Origin: SAR86 cluster bacterium
GTDB taxonomy: Bacteria; Pseudomonadota; Gammaproteobacteria; Magnimaribacterales; Magnimaribacteraceae
DNA: 64,000 nucleotides
Assembly (NCBI GenBank): GCA_023703575.1
Contig: CP097969.1
Span: 1,335,517 to 1,399,516 of the forward strand
Reading direction: 5' to 3'
Position numbers and translations under genes: made by a program. Shown piece by piece: positions 8,743-16,877 of the stretch (its first letter is position 1; every line of letters begins with the position of its first letter). The notes beneath the pieces were generated by a model. The model did no database searches, was not told the DNA's origin, and saw nothing but the letters and a program-made list of their open reading frames with translations.

Positions 8743-11073
8743 TTAAAATCTATATCTAACTTTAACGGTAAAAGTATCTGCTTGAGGATGATTCCAAGGT
8801 CTTTTATAAATCTCCTTAATATTATTTTCTTCGTCAAATTCAACGATCCTTCCTCCTCGAGAATATACTACGTATAGATAAGCAAGCGGCAGGATCTCAT
8901 AACGGTACCTTACTTGAAAAGCCAAGTCACTTAATGTGAAAGGATCGAGTGATAAATCTGTTGAGATTAGATTTCCATCAAAATCGCTCTGGTATGATTG
9001 CGGATCTCTCGCAGTGAACCCAACCATTTGTGCTTTCAGTCTAAGTTCGTGTTTATCTCCTCCAAACCAGTTTATAGAAGCAACTGTGGTTTTTTGCTTT
9101 TTCTTGTAAACTCCAAAAAAATTATCACTTAGCCAATTCAACCAGTTATTTTCATCCACTAAGTTAAACATCAAACTAAGATTTAAATTATCCCTGGGTG
9201 CGAAGTCTAGTCGAGCTGTATAAACATCTGATAAACCTAATGCTGTACCATTGAATCTTTGTCCTTTTTGTCTTTTGTATTCTAAATAATAATTAAAGAA
9301 ATCACGGGATGGTCCAGAGAATTTTATCTCGGTACCATAGTTTTTAGGTTTTTTAACATACCAATATATGGGATTTCCTCTTGTTATCCAGTAATCCTTT
9401 GAGGATTGTCGAAAAAAAACTATATTTTCCAATGAACTAGAATTTTTGAAAGAGGCTTTATTTGTAATGTAGAGAAAATCACTGGCTTTATTAAAGTCTG
9501 CGTTTGCTTCACGACCTAGTCCGAATTCCATTTGATTGAATAAGAAAATCGAAGAATCACTGAATTTATTGGTCTTTAGACCTTTTTTTGCGCCCATAAA
9601 GAAATAATCATCTGTTCTCTGATAGCCCATATCATTTAGATCTGAAGCTTCATCAAAGAAATTGATGAAAATATCATAATATGTTGTTTGCGATGGAGAA
9701 TTAACATATTTAAATCTAAAAATTTCTCCCTTTTTATTCAAAACATTATTCTGCGATACATCTGAAAAGGCATAAATTGTGTCTATTCGAGTTTTATCAT
9801 TTGGAAGATACGTAAAATCGAATGAGTGTACATCTGCTTTTCTATCTAAAACTGGTCTATCAGTTTTAGTTCCCAAGTATCCTAGGGTTAAATCTTTAAA
9901 GTTTTTTCTCACTCTAAAAGAATAAAAATCTCGACCTTTACTGAAGTTCTCATCAGCTTCTGAAGCCCCTAGAAATCCAAAATCTAAACTTTCATTTTGT
10001 AACGTATACCTTATCGCATGATCAATATCATTGATTCCAACTACAGATTTTTTGCAAGACTCTTCTACGACAGAAGTATATTTTGAACAATCGTAGTCCG
10101 GCGCTCCACCTATCCGCCTTGTATTAACTATGTAGAAAAAGCTCATCCCTTTTACATCGAAAAGAGAATGGTTTTCCGAAAAAAAAGGCCTTTTATCTGA
10201 ATAGAATGTTTCAGACGAAGAGAAATTTACCACGAGCTCATCACTCTCAACTTGTCCAAAATCTGGATTTACTGCTACATTAAGTTGTTGACCTGAATCA
10301 ATTTTCCAGAAGATTTCAGCGCCAACCTTTTTAGAGTCTTCATTCAGAACTCTATCATCTGAAAGAGTTAGGTAAGGGAATAAATCTATTTTTGAAATAC
10401 TGTAATTATTAAATTCGTACTCATGAAATAAAGACATGTACTTTTCTTGGCGTGCATTACCTTTGATAGACGAATGTACCTTCCATTCTGATGCTAAAAG
10501 TCTCCAAAAATTTAGTTTTACTTCTCTAGATGGACCATCTATAGATTTCATAGGAGCAATGGTCCATGGAATAAAAATTTCTGCAAACCAGTAATCATCA
10601 TCTATAAATACATCTGATTTCCAGTCTGCATCCCAATCGTAATTTATTTCATTTTCATTTCTGTAAATACCATCACTAATTGATCCTCCTGCAGAAACAG
10701 AAAAACTATATGCAACAAGACCATTTCCATCAAAATCAATTGACACGCCAACTTTATCAGCATTTGACATCTCGTCATCTCGCTCATGTTTGTTGGCTCT
10801 TATCTGCTCTTTCTTTTGCTGGCTTATAAAGCCAAAGTAAATTCCATCCGAGTCTTCAAGTATCAAAACCTTCTGGAAACTTGAAGGAGGATTAAGGGTA
10901 AAAGGAAAGGTCTCGTAAAACTTTGTATATTCTTCAGCCGATTCCCAAGAGGGGTCATCCAATTTTCCATCAATGTTTATCTCATGTGAATAAGCCGTAG
11001 TTGATATGCTGCAAAAACAAAAAAAAGATATAAAGAATCTTAGCCTTACCTGGAAAATTTTAGCCCTTATCAA
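8743..11073 (-). CDS. DUF5916 / CBM9-like outer-membrane beta-barrel protein, paralogue 2
   Basis: Same architecture as its two neighbours: signal peptide (FFISFFCFCSISTTAYS) ending just before HEINIDGKLDDPSW, CBM9-like domain, DUF5916 region and terminal VKVRYRF. It is much closer to paralogue 1 than to paralogue 3: long blocks such as VNPDFGQVESDELVVNFSSS and GGDKHELRLKAQMVGFTARD are shared almost unchanged, suggesting a recent duplication or gene conversion. The start is uncertain. TTG at 11073 has no ribosome-binding site, whereas AAGGG lies five bases before an in-frame ATT at 11058. The gene lies 28 bases after paralogue 3. Confidence 0.85.
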   Translation of the reverse strand: MIRAKIFQVRLRFFISFFCFCSISTTAYSHEINIDGKLDDPSWESAEEYTKFYETFPFTLNPPSSFQKVLILEDSDGIYFGFISQQKKEQIRANKHERDDEMSNADKVGVSIDFDGNGLVAYSFSVSAGGSISDGIYRNENEINYDWDADWKSDVFIDDDYWFAEIFIPWTIAPMKSIDGPSREVKLNFWRLLASEWKVHSSIKGNARQEKYMSLFHEYEFNNYSISKIDLFPYLTLSDDRVLNEDSKKVGAEIFWKIDSGQQLNVAVNPDFGQVESDELVVNFSSSETFYSDKRPFFSENHSLFDVKGMSFFYIVNTRRIGGAPDYDCSKYTSVVEESCKKSVVGINDIDHAIRYTLQNESLDFGFLGASEADENFSKGRDFYSFRVRKNFKDLTLGYLGTKTDRPVLDRKADVHSFDFTYLPNDKTRIDTIYAFSDVSQNNVLNKKGEIFRFKYVNSPSQTTYYDIFINFFDEASDLNDMGYQRTDDYFFMGAKKGLKTNKFSDSSIFLFNQMEFGLGREANADFNKASDFLYITNKASFKNSSSLENIVFFRQSSKDYWITRGNPIYWYVKKPKNYGTEIKFSGPSRDFFNYYLEYKRQKGQRFNGTALGLSDVYTARLDFAPRDNLNLSLMFNLVDENNWLNWLSDNFFGVYKKKQKTTVASINWFGGDKHELRLKAQMVGFTARDPQSYQSDFDGNLISTDLSLDPFTLSDLAFQVRYRYEILPLAYLYVVYSRGGRIVEFDEENNIKEIYKRPWNHPQADTFTVKVRYRF

Positions 11074-11089
11074 GATTGAGCTATTCTAG
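11071..11089 (-). promoter_or_regulatory. Repeated spacer box before paralogue 2
   Basis: Counterpart of the box before paralogue 1: 14 of 19 aligned bases are identical, including CTAGAATA and ATCTTG on the coding strand, inside a spacer of the same 28-base length. Possible internal promoter element or duplication scar. Confidence 0.35.
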
Positions 11090-11101
11090 ATCTGTCCAGC
11101 C

Positions 11102-13381
11102 TTAAAATCTATATCTAAGTTTTACAGTAAAATTTTCTTTTTCGGGGCTATCCCAAGACCTTCTGTAAAGACTAAACAAACCATCTTCATCGTCTTGCAT
11201 AGAGACTCTGCCACCTTTTGAATAAACTATATAGAGGTATGAAAGAGGCATAATTTCATATCTATATCTCACTTGAAAAGCTAGCTCACTGATCGTGATC
11301 GGTGCTATATCAATAATCTTAGGATTAAGATTTCCCGACAAATCACCTAATAACGCTTGCGGATTTCTTCCAGTAAAAGCTACCATCTGAGCTTTGATTC
11401 TAAGCTCGTGAACATTATTATGAAACCATTCCATTTCAATAACGCTTGTTCTCTGTTTACGATGGAAAGTAGCAAGTAAATTATCATTCAACCAATTCAG
11501 CCACTCATTTTCATCTGCATGTTGATACATTAAGCTTAAGGATATGTTGTCAGCGGGCATGTATTTAAAATAGCCGCGTATTTTGTTACCCCAGCCCAGC
11601 TCAGGTGAATGCTCACTTCCTCTTCCCCTTTCAAACCTCAAACCATAAATATAGGTTGGTCTGCGAGGGCCGGTTAAATCAATATATCCTCCAATTCCTT
11701 TTGGCATCTTTATAAAAGGTGAATTTTGTGAGCCTCTAGTTATTCTCGTATTTTTTCCTGTACTACGGTAAAAAATTTCAGCTTTTAGCTCCGATAGATT
11801 TACAAAAGCATTTTCTAATTTTAGAGCAAAATTTGAAGACTCTCTCTGTGAATCTACGTTGAACTTTGATCCGTAACCAATTTCAAATAATCTTGACCTT
11901 AAAATGGAACCCTCATCAAAGGTTGTTCGCTTGAATTGTGTTCTACCATTAAACATAAAACGATCATTCAATATTAAATATCCCATGTCATTTAGATCTA
12001 TTCGATCGTCATAATAATTAATGCCAATGCCCGAGGAAAAATCTCTGTTTGGATTGTATGCATAGCCGAGTGTCAAGCCAAAGCCATCTTGATTATCTAC
12101 ACTGGAATGCATGAAGTTTCCATTCATCCTATGAATCTCTGAAGGAAGGTATAAGAAGTCAAATGAATTTACCTGAGCATTTTCTCCTGTTACAGGCTTA
12201 TCAACATATGTGCCTAAATATCCATATTTAAGATTATTAGACTTTGTATTGAGCCTAAATGCATAAAAATCTCTTCCTTGAGAGAATTTTTCATCCCTCT
12301 CAGAGGCAGTCATAACACCAAAATCAACATTTCCTTTTTGTGTATACTTTAAGGCGAAATCAATTTCGCTTGTGTTTGCCCTATTCTGCTGGCAATACTC
12401 TTCTAAGTCTCCATATTCACTACAATCATAATCCGGTCTTCCTCCAATTCTTCGAGTATTAATGATCCTATGCATGCGATCGCTAACATCAAACATATTA
12501 TTATTTTCAGCAAAAAAAGGTCTTTTATCAGAATAGAAAGTTTCAAAAGCAGAGAAATTCACAACTACTTCATCGCTTTCAACCTGACCGAAATCAGGAT
12601 TCAGGGTCAAATTAACCTGGCTACTAGAGTCTATCTTCCAAAAAATCTCCGCACCAGCCTTCGATAACAAATCAGATCCAATAATGTCTTCACTTATTGT
12701 CAAATAGGGAAAGAAATCTAATTTAGAACCTGAATAATTTTTTACTTCGTATTCATTAAAAACTGATAAGTATAGGTTCTCAAAAGGACTACCTTTAATC
12801 GTTGAGACACCCTTTCCAATGCCCATCATCATTCTATAAAAAGCCATTTTGATTTTTCTAATATCCCCTGATTGAGATTTCATAGATGCCACAGTCCAAG
12901 GTATAAAAGATTCTGTATACCACACACCATTATCTACAGTCGCAGCAGACTCCCAGTCTGCATCCCAGTCCCAGTTCCTATCTTTTTCATTTCGAACGGT
13001 ACCGTCTCCTTTCGAGCCACTTGATGAAACAAAAAAGTTATATCCCTCTACTCCATCTCCATTGAAATCGATAACGATGCCATTTTTATCAGAAATAGAT
13101 CTTTCTTGATCTCTCATATGATTCATAACTCTCATGGTTTCATTGGGTTGATAATTCTTAAACCCGAAATAAAGACCTTGTTCAGACTCAAGTAACAAAA
13201 CTTGTGTCATGTAATCATCGACCTCTTTTAAGGAATAAGGATAGACTTCATAAAAGGTATCAATCTTTCTTGCAGTTTCCCATTCTTTCTCGTCTAACAC
13301 TCCATCGATGATGATCTCTGCTTTTAAATTTATGCAAAAAACTAAACCCAGAAATAGACCTGGTAAAAGGTAACTTTTCAT
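11102..13381 (-). CDS. DUF5916 / CBM9-like outer-membrane beta-barrel protein, paralogue 3
   Basis: The most divergent of the three paralogues and the first transcribed. A signal peptide (LLPGLFLGLVFCINLKA) precedes EIIIDGVLDEKEWETA, the CBM9-like opening. The NPDFGQVESDEVVVNFS motif, the NTRRIGGRPDYDCSEY loop with its second Cys (EEYCQQ) and a C-terminal VKLRYRF end are all present. Its ATG directly follows the stop codon of the DUF4399 gene (TAAATG), so the two are translationally coupled. Function is unknown; an outer-membrane barrel location is supported by the signal peptide and terminal Phe. Confidence 0.86.
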   Translation of the reverse strand: MKSYLLPGLFLGLVFCINLKAEIIIDGVLDEKEWETARKIDTFYEVYPYSLKEVDDYMTQVLLLESEQGLYFGFKNYQPNETMRVMNHMRDQERSISDKNGIVIDFNGDGVEGYNFFVSSSGSKGDGTVRNEKDRNWDWDADWESAATVDNGVWYTESFIPWTVASMKSQSGDIRKIKMAFYRMMMGIGKGVSTIKGSPFENLYLSVFNEYEVKNYSGSKLDFFPYLTISEDIIGSDLLSKAGAEIFWKIDSSSQVNLTLNPDFGQVESDEVVVNFSAFETFYSDKRPFFAENNNMFDVSDRMHRIINTRRIGGRPDYDCSEYGDLEEYCQQNRANTSEIDFALKYTQKGNVDFGVMTASERDEKFSQGRDFYAFRLNTKSNNLKYGYLGTYVDKPVTGENAQVNSFDFLYLPSEIHRMNGNFMHSSVDNQDGFGLTLGYAYNPNRDFSSGIGINYYDDRIDLNDMGYLILNDRFMFNGRTQFKRTTFDEGSILRSRLFEIGYGSKFNVDSQRESSNFALKLENAFVNLSELKAEIFYRSTGKNTRITRGSQNSPFIKMPKGIGGYIDLTGPRRPTYIYGLRFERGRGSEHSPELGWGNKIRGYFKYMPADNISLSLMYQHADENEWLNWLNDNLLATFHRKQRTSVIEMEWFHNNVHELRIKAQMVAFTGRNPQALLGDLSGNLNPKIIDIAPITISELAFQVRYRYEIMPLSYLYIVYSKGGRVSMQDDEDGLFSLYRRSWDSPEKENFTVKLRYRF

Positions 13382-13771
13382 TTACTCAGTTACTGTTATT
13401 TCAATTTTTCTCGAGACGAGTGGCGGCTGATGGGGAACGTGATATTTATCACCTAAAATTAATTGAAGTTGGTGCTTGCCTGGAGGCAAATTGAGTTCGG
13501 TTTCTGTCTGACCTAAACCAAAATGAATGTGCTGATTTGATGAAGGTATGGGTAAATAGTAATCTATTAAATCTACATTTATTAATAAATGGTGATGACC
13601 CGTATTATCTATATCAACACCAGCTGGTGCTATGCCTTTTCCTGTGAGGCCAAATTGAACCAAAAATGGAGACTGCAACTCATCCCCATCTTCAAGATTA
13701 ATGAAATATACCTTACTTTCAGAAAAAACAATTAAAGGGAAAAATAAAAAGATAGTAGCGATTAATTTCAT
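13382..13771 (-). CDS. DUF4399 His-rich periplasmic protein
   Basis: A 129-residue exported protein: signal peptide LIATIFLFFPLIVFSES, then one DUF4399 domain with its hallmark clusters FGLTGKGIAPAGV, NTGHHHLLIN, HIHFGLGQTETEL, GKHQLQLILGD and YHVPHQPP. The many conserved His residues suggest metal binding, but no biochemical role is established for the family. It sits between the flavin reductase (4-base gap) and the first DUF5916 gene (directly abutting), so it belongs to that operon. DUF4399 is often annotated as a rod-shape-determining protein by weak homology, which I do not adopt. Confidence 0.85.
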   Translation of the reverse strand: MKLIATIFLFFPLIVFSESKVYFINLEDGDELQSPFLVQFGLTGKGIAPAGVDIDNTGHHHLLINVDLIDYYLPIPSSNQHIHFGLGQTETELNLPPGKHQLQLILGDKYHVPHQPPLVSRKIEITVTE

Positions 13772-13775
13772 ATTA

Positions 13776-14246
13776 TTAATTTAAGTATCTACCAGATCCA
13801 TATATTAAAGGACAATCTTCATCACTATTATGAACACTGGTTACATCTCCTATAAATATTGTATGGCTTGAATGTTCAACAAGGTTAGAACATTTGCAAA
13901 AGATATTTGATAAAGATTGTTTCGCATAAATAAATTTATCATTCTCTTTCCAAAGTTGACCTTCAAATCTAGCTTCCCCTTCTTCGCTTTTACTGCAAAC
14001 CTCGGCCAGTTCCTTCTGTCTACTAGATAATATATTTATGCAAAATGAGGACCCGTAATTGATAATGTTATGTATAGAAGCATCTTTGTTTACACAAACT
14101 AACATAGCAGGTGGGTCTAACGATAAAGAGGTTACCGATGTTGCAGTCATAGCATGTCTTTCACCGTCATCTTTGGCTGAGATAATACTAACAGTTGAGG
14201 TAACACCTCTCATAGCACTAATATAGCTTTTTTTTAAATCTTCCAT
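13776..14246 (-). CDS. Flavin reductase-like domain protein
   Basis: A 156-residue protein of the flavin reductase / FMN-binding split-barrel family, which uses NAD(P)H to reduce free or bound flavin. Family features: AMRGVTSTVSIISAKDDG at the N-terminus, MTATSVTSLSLDPPAMLVCV, the NILSSRQKELAEVCS block and the C-terminal IFIGDVTSV and PLIYGSGRY. The frame is open up to 14315, but I start at ATG 14246 (MEDLKKSYISAM), which gives the normal family N-terminus and leaves a gap to divergent rsmD. It leads the operon with DUF4399 and three DUF5916 genes, an unusual context. Its partner oxygenase or electron acceptor is not evident. Confidence 0.85.
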   Translation of the reverse strand: MEDLKKSYISAMRGVTSTVSIISAKDDGERHAMTATSVTSLSLDPPAMLVCVNKDASIHNIINYGSSFCINILSSRQKELAEVCSKSEEGEARFEGQLWKENDKFIYAKQSLSNIFCKCSNLVEHSSHTIFIGDVTSVHNSDEDCPLIYGSGRYLN

Positions 14247-14307
14247 CTTGGAAAACCACAGATCAAATTTAGTTACTAGTGGTTTGAAAAAGCATAATAT
14301 TGTCCAT

Positions 14308-14871
14308 ATGGGCAAAAGACAAGCAACAACAAGAATTATTGCCGGGAAATATAAAGGAACAAAGCTAACTTTTAAGCCAAATAAAAGTTTGAGACCTACT
14401 GAAAGTAAGACAAAAGAAACACTCTTTAATTGGTTATTAAACGATCTTGATAATAAGAATTGTCTCGATATGTTTGCTGGAACAGGATCCTTAGGTTTTG
14501 AAGCACTTTCTAGAGGAGCAAATGAGGTTCTCTTTATTGAAAAACAAAAGAGTCTTTGTAACTCAATTGAAGATGTAGCAAAGCAACTTGGAATAAAAAA
14601 GAAATGTAGAATTATTAATGCAAACTCAACTTCGATTAATTTTAATACCTTAAATGATAAATTTGATTTAATTTTTTTGGATCCTCCATTTCATGAAAAG
14701 CTTATTCAAAGATCATTGGATATAATTGATAAAAATGCCTTATTAGCAAAAAATGGATTGGTTTATATTGAGTGCGAAAAGGACTTTGATATAAATTCAC
14801 TCAAAACCAAATTAGGTCAAATGAAACAATCAAAAGGTGGACAAACAAAATTTTATCTCTATGAAAGCTAG
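14308..14871 (+). CDS. rsmD: 16S rRNA (guanine966-N2)-methyltransferase RsmD
   Basis: Methylates G966 of 16S rRNA using SAM. The class I methyltransferase motifs are clear: RIIAGKYKGTKLTF at the N-terminus, RPTESKTKETLFNWL, the SAM loop DMFAGTGSLGFEALSRGA and the catalytic LDPPFHEK. The frame extends upstream to 14248, but the start at ATG 14308 (MGKRQATTRIIAG) gives the usual RsmD N-terminus and about 187 residues. Divergent from the flavin reductase gene; a small membrane gene overlaps its 3' end. Confidence 0.92.
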   Translation: MGKRQATTRIIAGKYKGTKLTFKPNKSLRPTESKTKETLFNWLLNDLDNKNCLDMFAGTGSLGFEALSRGANEVLFIEKQKSLCNSIEDVAKQLGIKKKCRIINANSTSINFNTLNDKFDLIFLDPPFHEKLIQRSLDIIDKNALLAKNGLVYIECEKDFDINSLKTKLGQMKQSKGGQTKFYLYES

Positions 14872-15106
14872 ATTGTTCCTAATTCTAATTTTTTTATGTA
14901 TAACTTTGGTTATTACTTTCAATGATTCTCTCAATCTTTTTTCTCCTACCAAGATAGAGTATTTAAATAAGGAAATAATACTAAACTCAGAAATGATGAT
15001 CTCTTTGATAGTTTTTTTTACTTTGATTTTTGTGCTTTGTATCGGGTTAGTTGAGAGGTTATTTTTTTCAAGAAGAGCTAGTAAAAAGTGGGAAAAAGAG
15101 GAGTAA
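14861..15106 (+). CDS. Small two-helix membrane protein, possibly LapA-like
   Basis: About 81 residues starting at ATG 14861, overlapping the rsmD stop by 11 bases. Two hydrophobic helices (LFLILIFLCITLVITF and MISLIVFFTLIFVLCIGLV) flank a short loop, followed by a charged tail SRRASKKWEKEE. The layout, with an FN after helix 1 and a coiled basic/acidic tail, recalls LapA (DUF1049), which takes part in LPS assembly control, but the similarity is weak and I do not assign it firmly. The gene ends 2 bases before the convergent rho stop. Confidence 0.6.
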   Translation: MKARLFLILIFLCITLVITFNDSLNLFSPTKIEYLNKEIILNSEMMISLIVFFTLIFVLCIGLVERLFFSRRASKKWEKEE

Positions 15107-15108
15107 TA

Positions 15109-16368
15109 TTATTTTCTTTTCATAGACTCAAAGAATTCTGCATTGGTTTTGTAATCTTTGAGTTTGTCCAGTACCCACTCCATTGCGGCTGTATCGTCCA
15201 TCTCATTAAGAAGTTTTCTAAGAACTGTTATGTTTCTCAGTTCAAGATCAGAAGTAAGTAGATCCTCTCTTCTTGTTCCAGTTTTACGGACATTAATCGC
15301 AGGAAAAACTCTTTTTTCTGCAATTTTACGATCAAGATTGATTTCGGAGTTTCCTGTTCCTTTAAATTCTTCGAAGATAACCTCATCCATTCTTGATCCT
15401 GTATCAATAAGTGCAGTAGCAATTATTGACAAACTTCCGCCTCCTTCTATATTTCTTGCGGCTCCAAAAAATCTTTTCGGTTTTTGTAATGCATTTGCAT
15501 CAACTCCACCTGTTAGAATCTTACCAGAAGCTGCTTGGGTAGAATTGTATGCTCTGGCTAGACGAGTTATAGAATCAAGCAAAATAACTACATCATGTTT
15601 ATGTTCAACTAGCCTTCGAGCCTTATTGATTGCCATTTCTGCGACCTGAACATGTCTAGTTGGAGCTTCATCAAAAGTACTTGCAATAACTTCGCCCTTT
15701 ACAGAACGTTTCATCTCAGTTACCTCCTCAGGTCTTTCATCAACAAGGAGGACCATAATTTTACATTCTGGATTATTTCTTTCTATAGAGTGAGCTATGC
15801 TCTGAAGTAATAGCGTTTTACCAGCTTTTGGTGGAGAAACTATTAGAGACCTCTGACCTTTACCAGTTGGAGCTGTAAGATCAATGACCCTGGAAGATAG
15901 ATCTTCTGTACTTCCAGTCCCTAATTCAAAAAGCATCCTCTCATCTGGGAAAAGAGGTGTAAGATTCTCAAATGAGGGTTTGTTTTTTGTTTTGTCTGGT
16001 TGTTCAAAGTTTATTTCTTCAATTTTAAGAATTGCAAAATATCTTTCTCCATCTTTAGGAGATCTAATTTTACCTTTTATTGTGTCACCAGTTCTTAATC
16101 CAAATCTTCTAATTTGACTTGGAGATACATAAATATCATCTGGTCCAGCTAAGTAAGAAGAATCTGGTGATCTTAAAAAACCAAAACCATCTTGAAGGAT
16201 TTCAAGAACACCTTCACCTTCTATATCCTCGCCATTCTTTGCTTTGCTCTTAAGTATTCCAAATACAATATCTTGTCTTTTAGCTCTCGAAGCATTTTCT
16301 AGACCACACTCTTCGCCCAGCTCAATTAGCTGTTCAACCGGCATTTTTTTTAATTCTGTTAATTGCAT
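15109..16368 (-). CDS. rho: Transcription termination factor Rho
   Basis: Hexameric RNA-dependent ATPase that ends transcription. Full length at 419 residues. The N-terminal Rho-N helix bundle begins [20 protein letters not shown], followed by the cold-shock RNA-binding domain ([19 protein letters not shown]) and the ATPase domain with Walker [12 protein letters not shown], the Q-loop [20 protein letters not shown] and the [12 protein letters not shown] motif. It lies downstream of trxA as in E. coli. Because convergent genes in this window leave no space for intrinsic terminators, Rho may carry an unusually large share of termination here; that last point is inference. Confidence 0.97.
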   Translation of the reverse strand: MQLTELKKMPVEQLIELGEECGLENASRAKRQDIVFGILKSKAKNGEDIEGEGVLEILQDGFGFLRSPDSSYLAGPDDIYVSPSQIRRFGLRTGDTIKGKIRSPKDGERYFAILKIEEINFEQPDKTKNKPSFENLTPLFPDERMLFELGTGSTEDLSSRVIDLTAPTGKGQRSLIVSPPKAGKTLLLQSIAHSIERNNPECKIMVLLVDERPEEVTEMKRSVKGEVIASTFDEAPTRHVQVAEMAINKARRLVEHKHDVVILLDSITRLARAYNSTQAASGKILTGGVDANALQKPKRFFGAARNIEGGGSLSIIATALIDTGSRMDEVIFEEFKGTGNSEINLDRKIAEKRVFPAINVRKTGTRREDLLTSDLELRNITVLRKLLNEMDDTAAMEWVLDKLKDYKTNAEFFESMKRK

Positions 16369-16394
16369 AAAATAAAGTAATTGCTTGAGAAAAG

Positions 16395-16433
16395 GGGTTT
16401 ACCAAAGAAACTTTGATAGTTTTATAGTAACCC
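16395..16433 (-). promoter_or_regulatory. Nested hairpin in the rho leader
   Basis: In the 92-base trxA-rho gap, a perfect 5-bp stem CAAAG/CTTTG with a 3-base loop (16403-16415) sits inside an outer imperfect stem pairing GGGTTTAC (16395-16402) with GTAACCC (16427-16433). It could be a trxA terminator or part of the leader through which Rho autoregulates its own mRNA in other bacteria. No long T-tract follows on the minus strand, so attenuation is only a possibility. Confidence 0.35.
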
Positions 16434-16460
16434 TCTTAGTATTGAGAGTCTAGTTTTTTT

Positions 16461-16781
16461 CTATAGATTTGATTCTATGAATTCTGTTAATTGGGTTTTG
16501 CTTAGTGCGCCGACCTGTTGAGCAACTAACTCACCACCTTTAAATATGGCAAGTGTAGGTATGCTCATAACATTTTGTTGAGCAGCAGAAGTTTGATTTG
16601 TATCAACATCTAATTTTCCTACTTTAATTTTGTCTGAAAACTCGATAGCTATTTCTTCAACAATTGGACCTACCATCTTGCAAGGACCACACCAGGTTGC
16701 CCAGTAATCAACTAGCACAGGTTTATCAGATGCATTAACTTCGGTTTCGAAATTGTCATCCGTCAGTGTGACAACATTCAT
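16461..16781 (-). CDS. trxA: Thioredoxin 1
   Basis: Cytoplasmic dithiol reductant. A 106-residue single thioredoxin domain with the active site VDYWATWCGPCKMVGP, the cis-Pro motif MSIPTLAIFKGGE and the usual buried Asp in PVLVDYW. A strong ribosome-binding site (AAGGAGG on the coding strand) precedes the ATG at 16781. Its position directly upstream of rho is conserved in gammaproteobacteria. Confidence 0.96.
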   Translation of the reverse strand: MNVVTLTDDNFETEVNASDKPVLVDYWATWCGPCKMVGPIVEEIAIEFSDKIKVGKLDVDTNQTSAAQQNVMSIPTLAIFKGGELVAQQVGALSKTQLTEFIESNL

Positions 16782-16877
16782 ATTTCCTCCTTAGGATATT
16801 TTTGATTGGAATTTAGAAAGAATCATTTAAAAAACATTATTGGACTAAATGGTCAATTTATCAAGATTCTAAAAGAA

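Noticed and set aside
6381-11073. High similarity of the first two DUF5916 copies as a possible assembly duplication
   Set aside because: The copies differ throughout, including in signal peptides and loops, so they are true paralogues.
15158-15649. 163-codon open frame on the plus strand within rho
   Set aside because: Antisense shadow of a highly conserved gene; composition is low-complexity Ser/Leu-rich, with no family resemblance.
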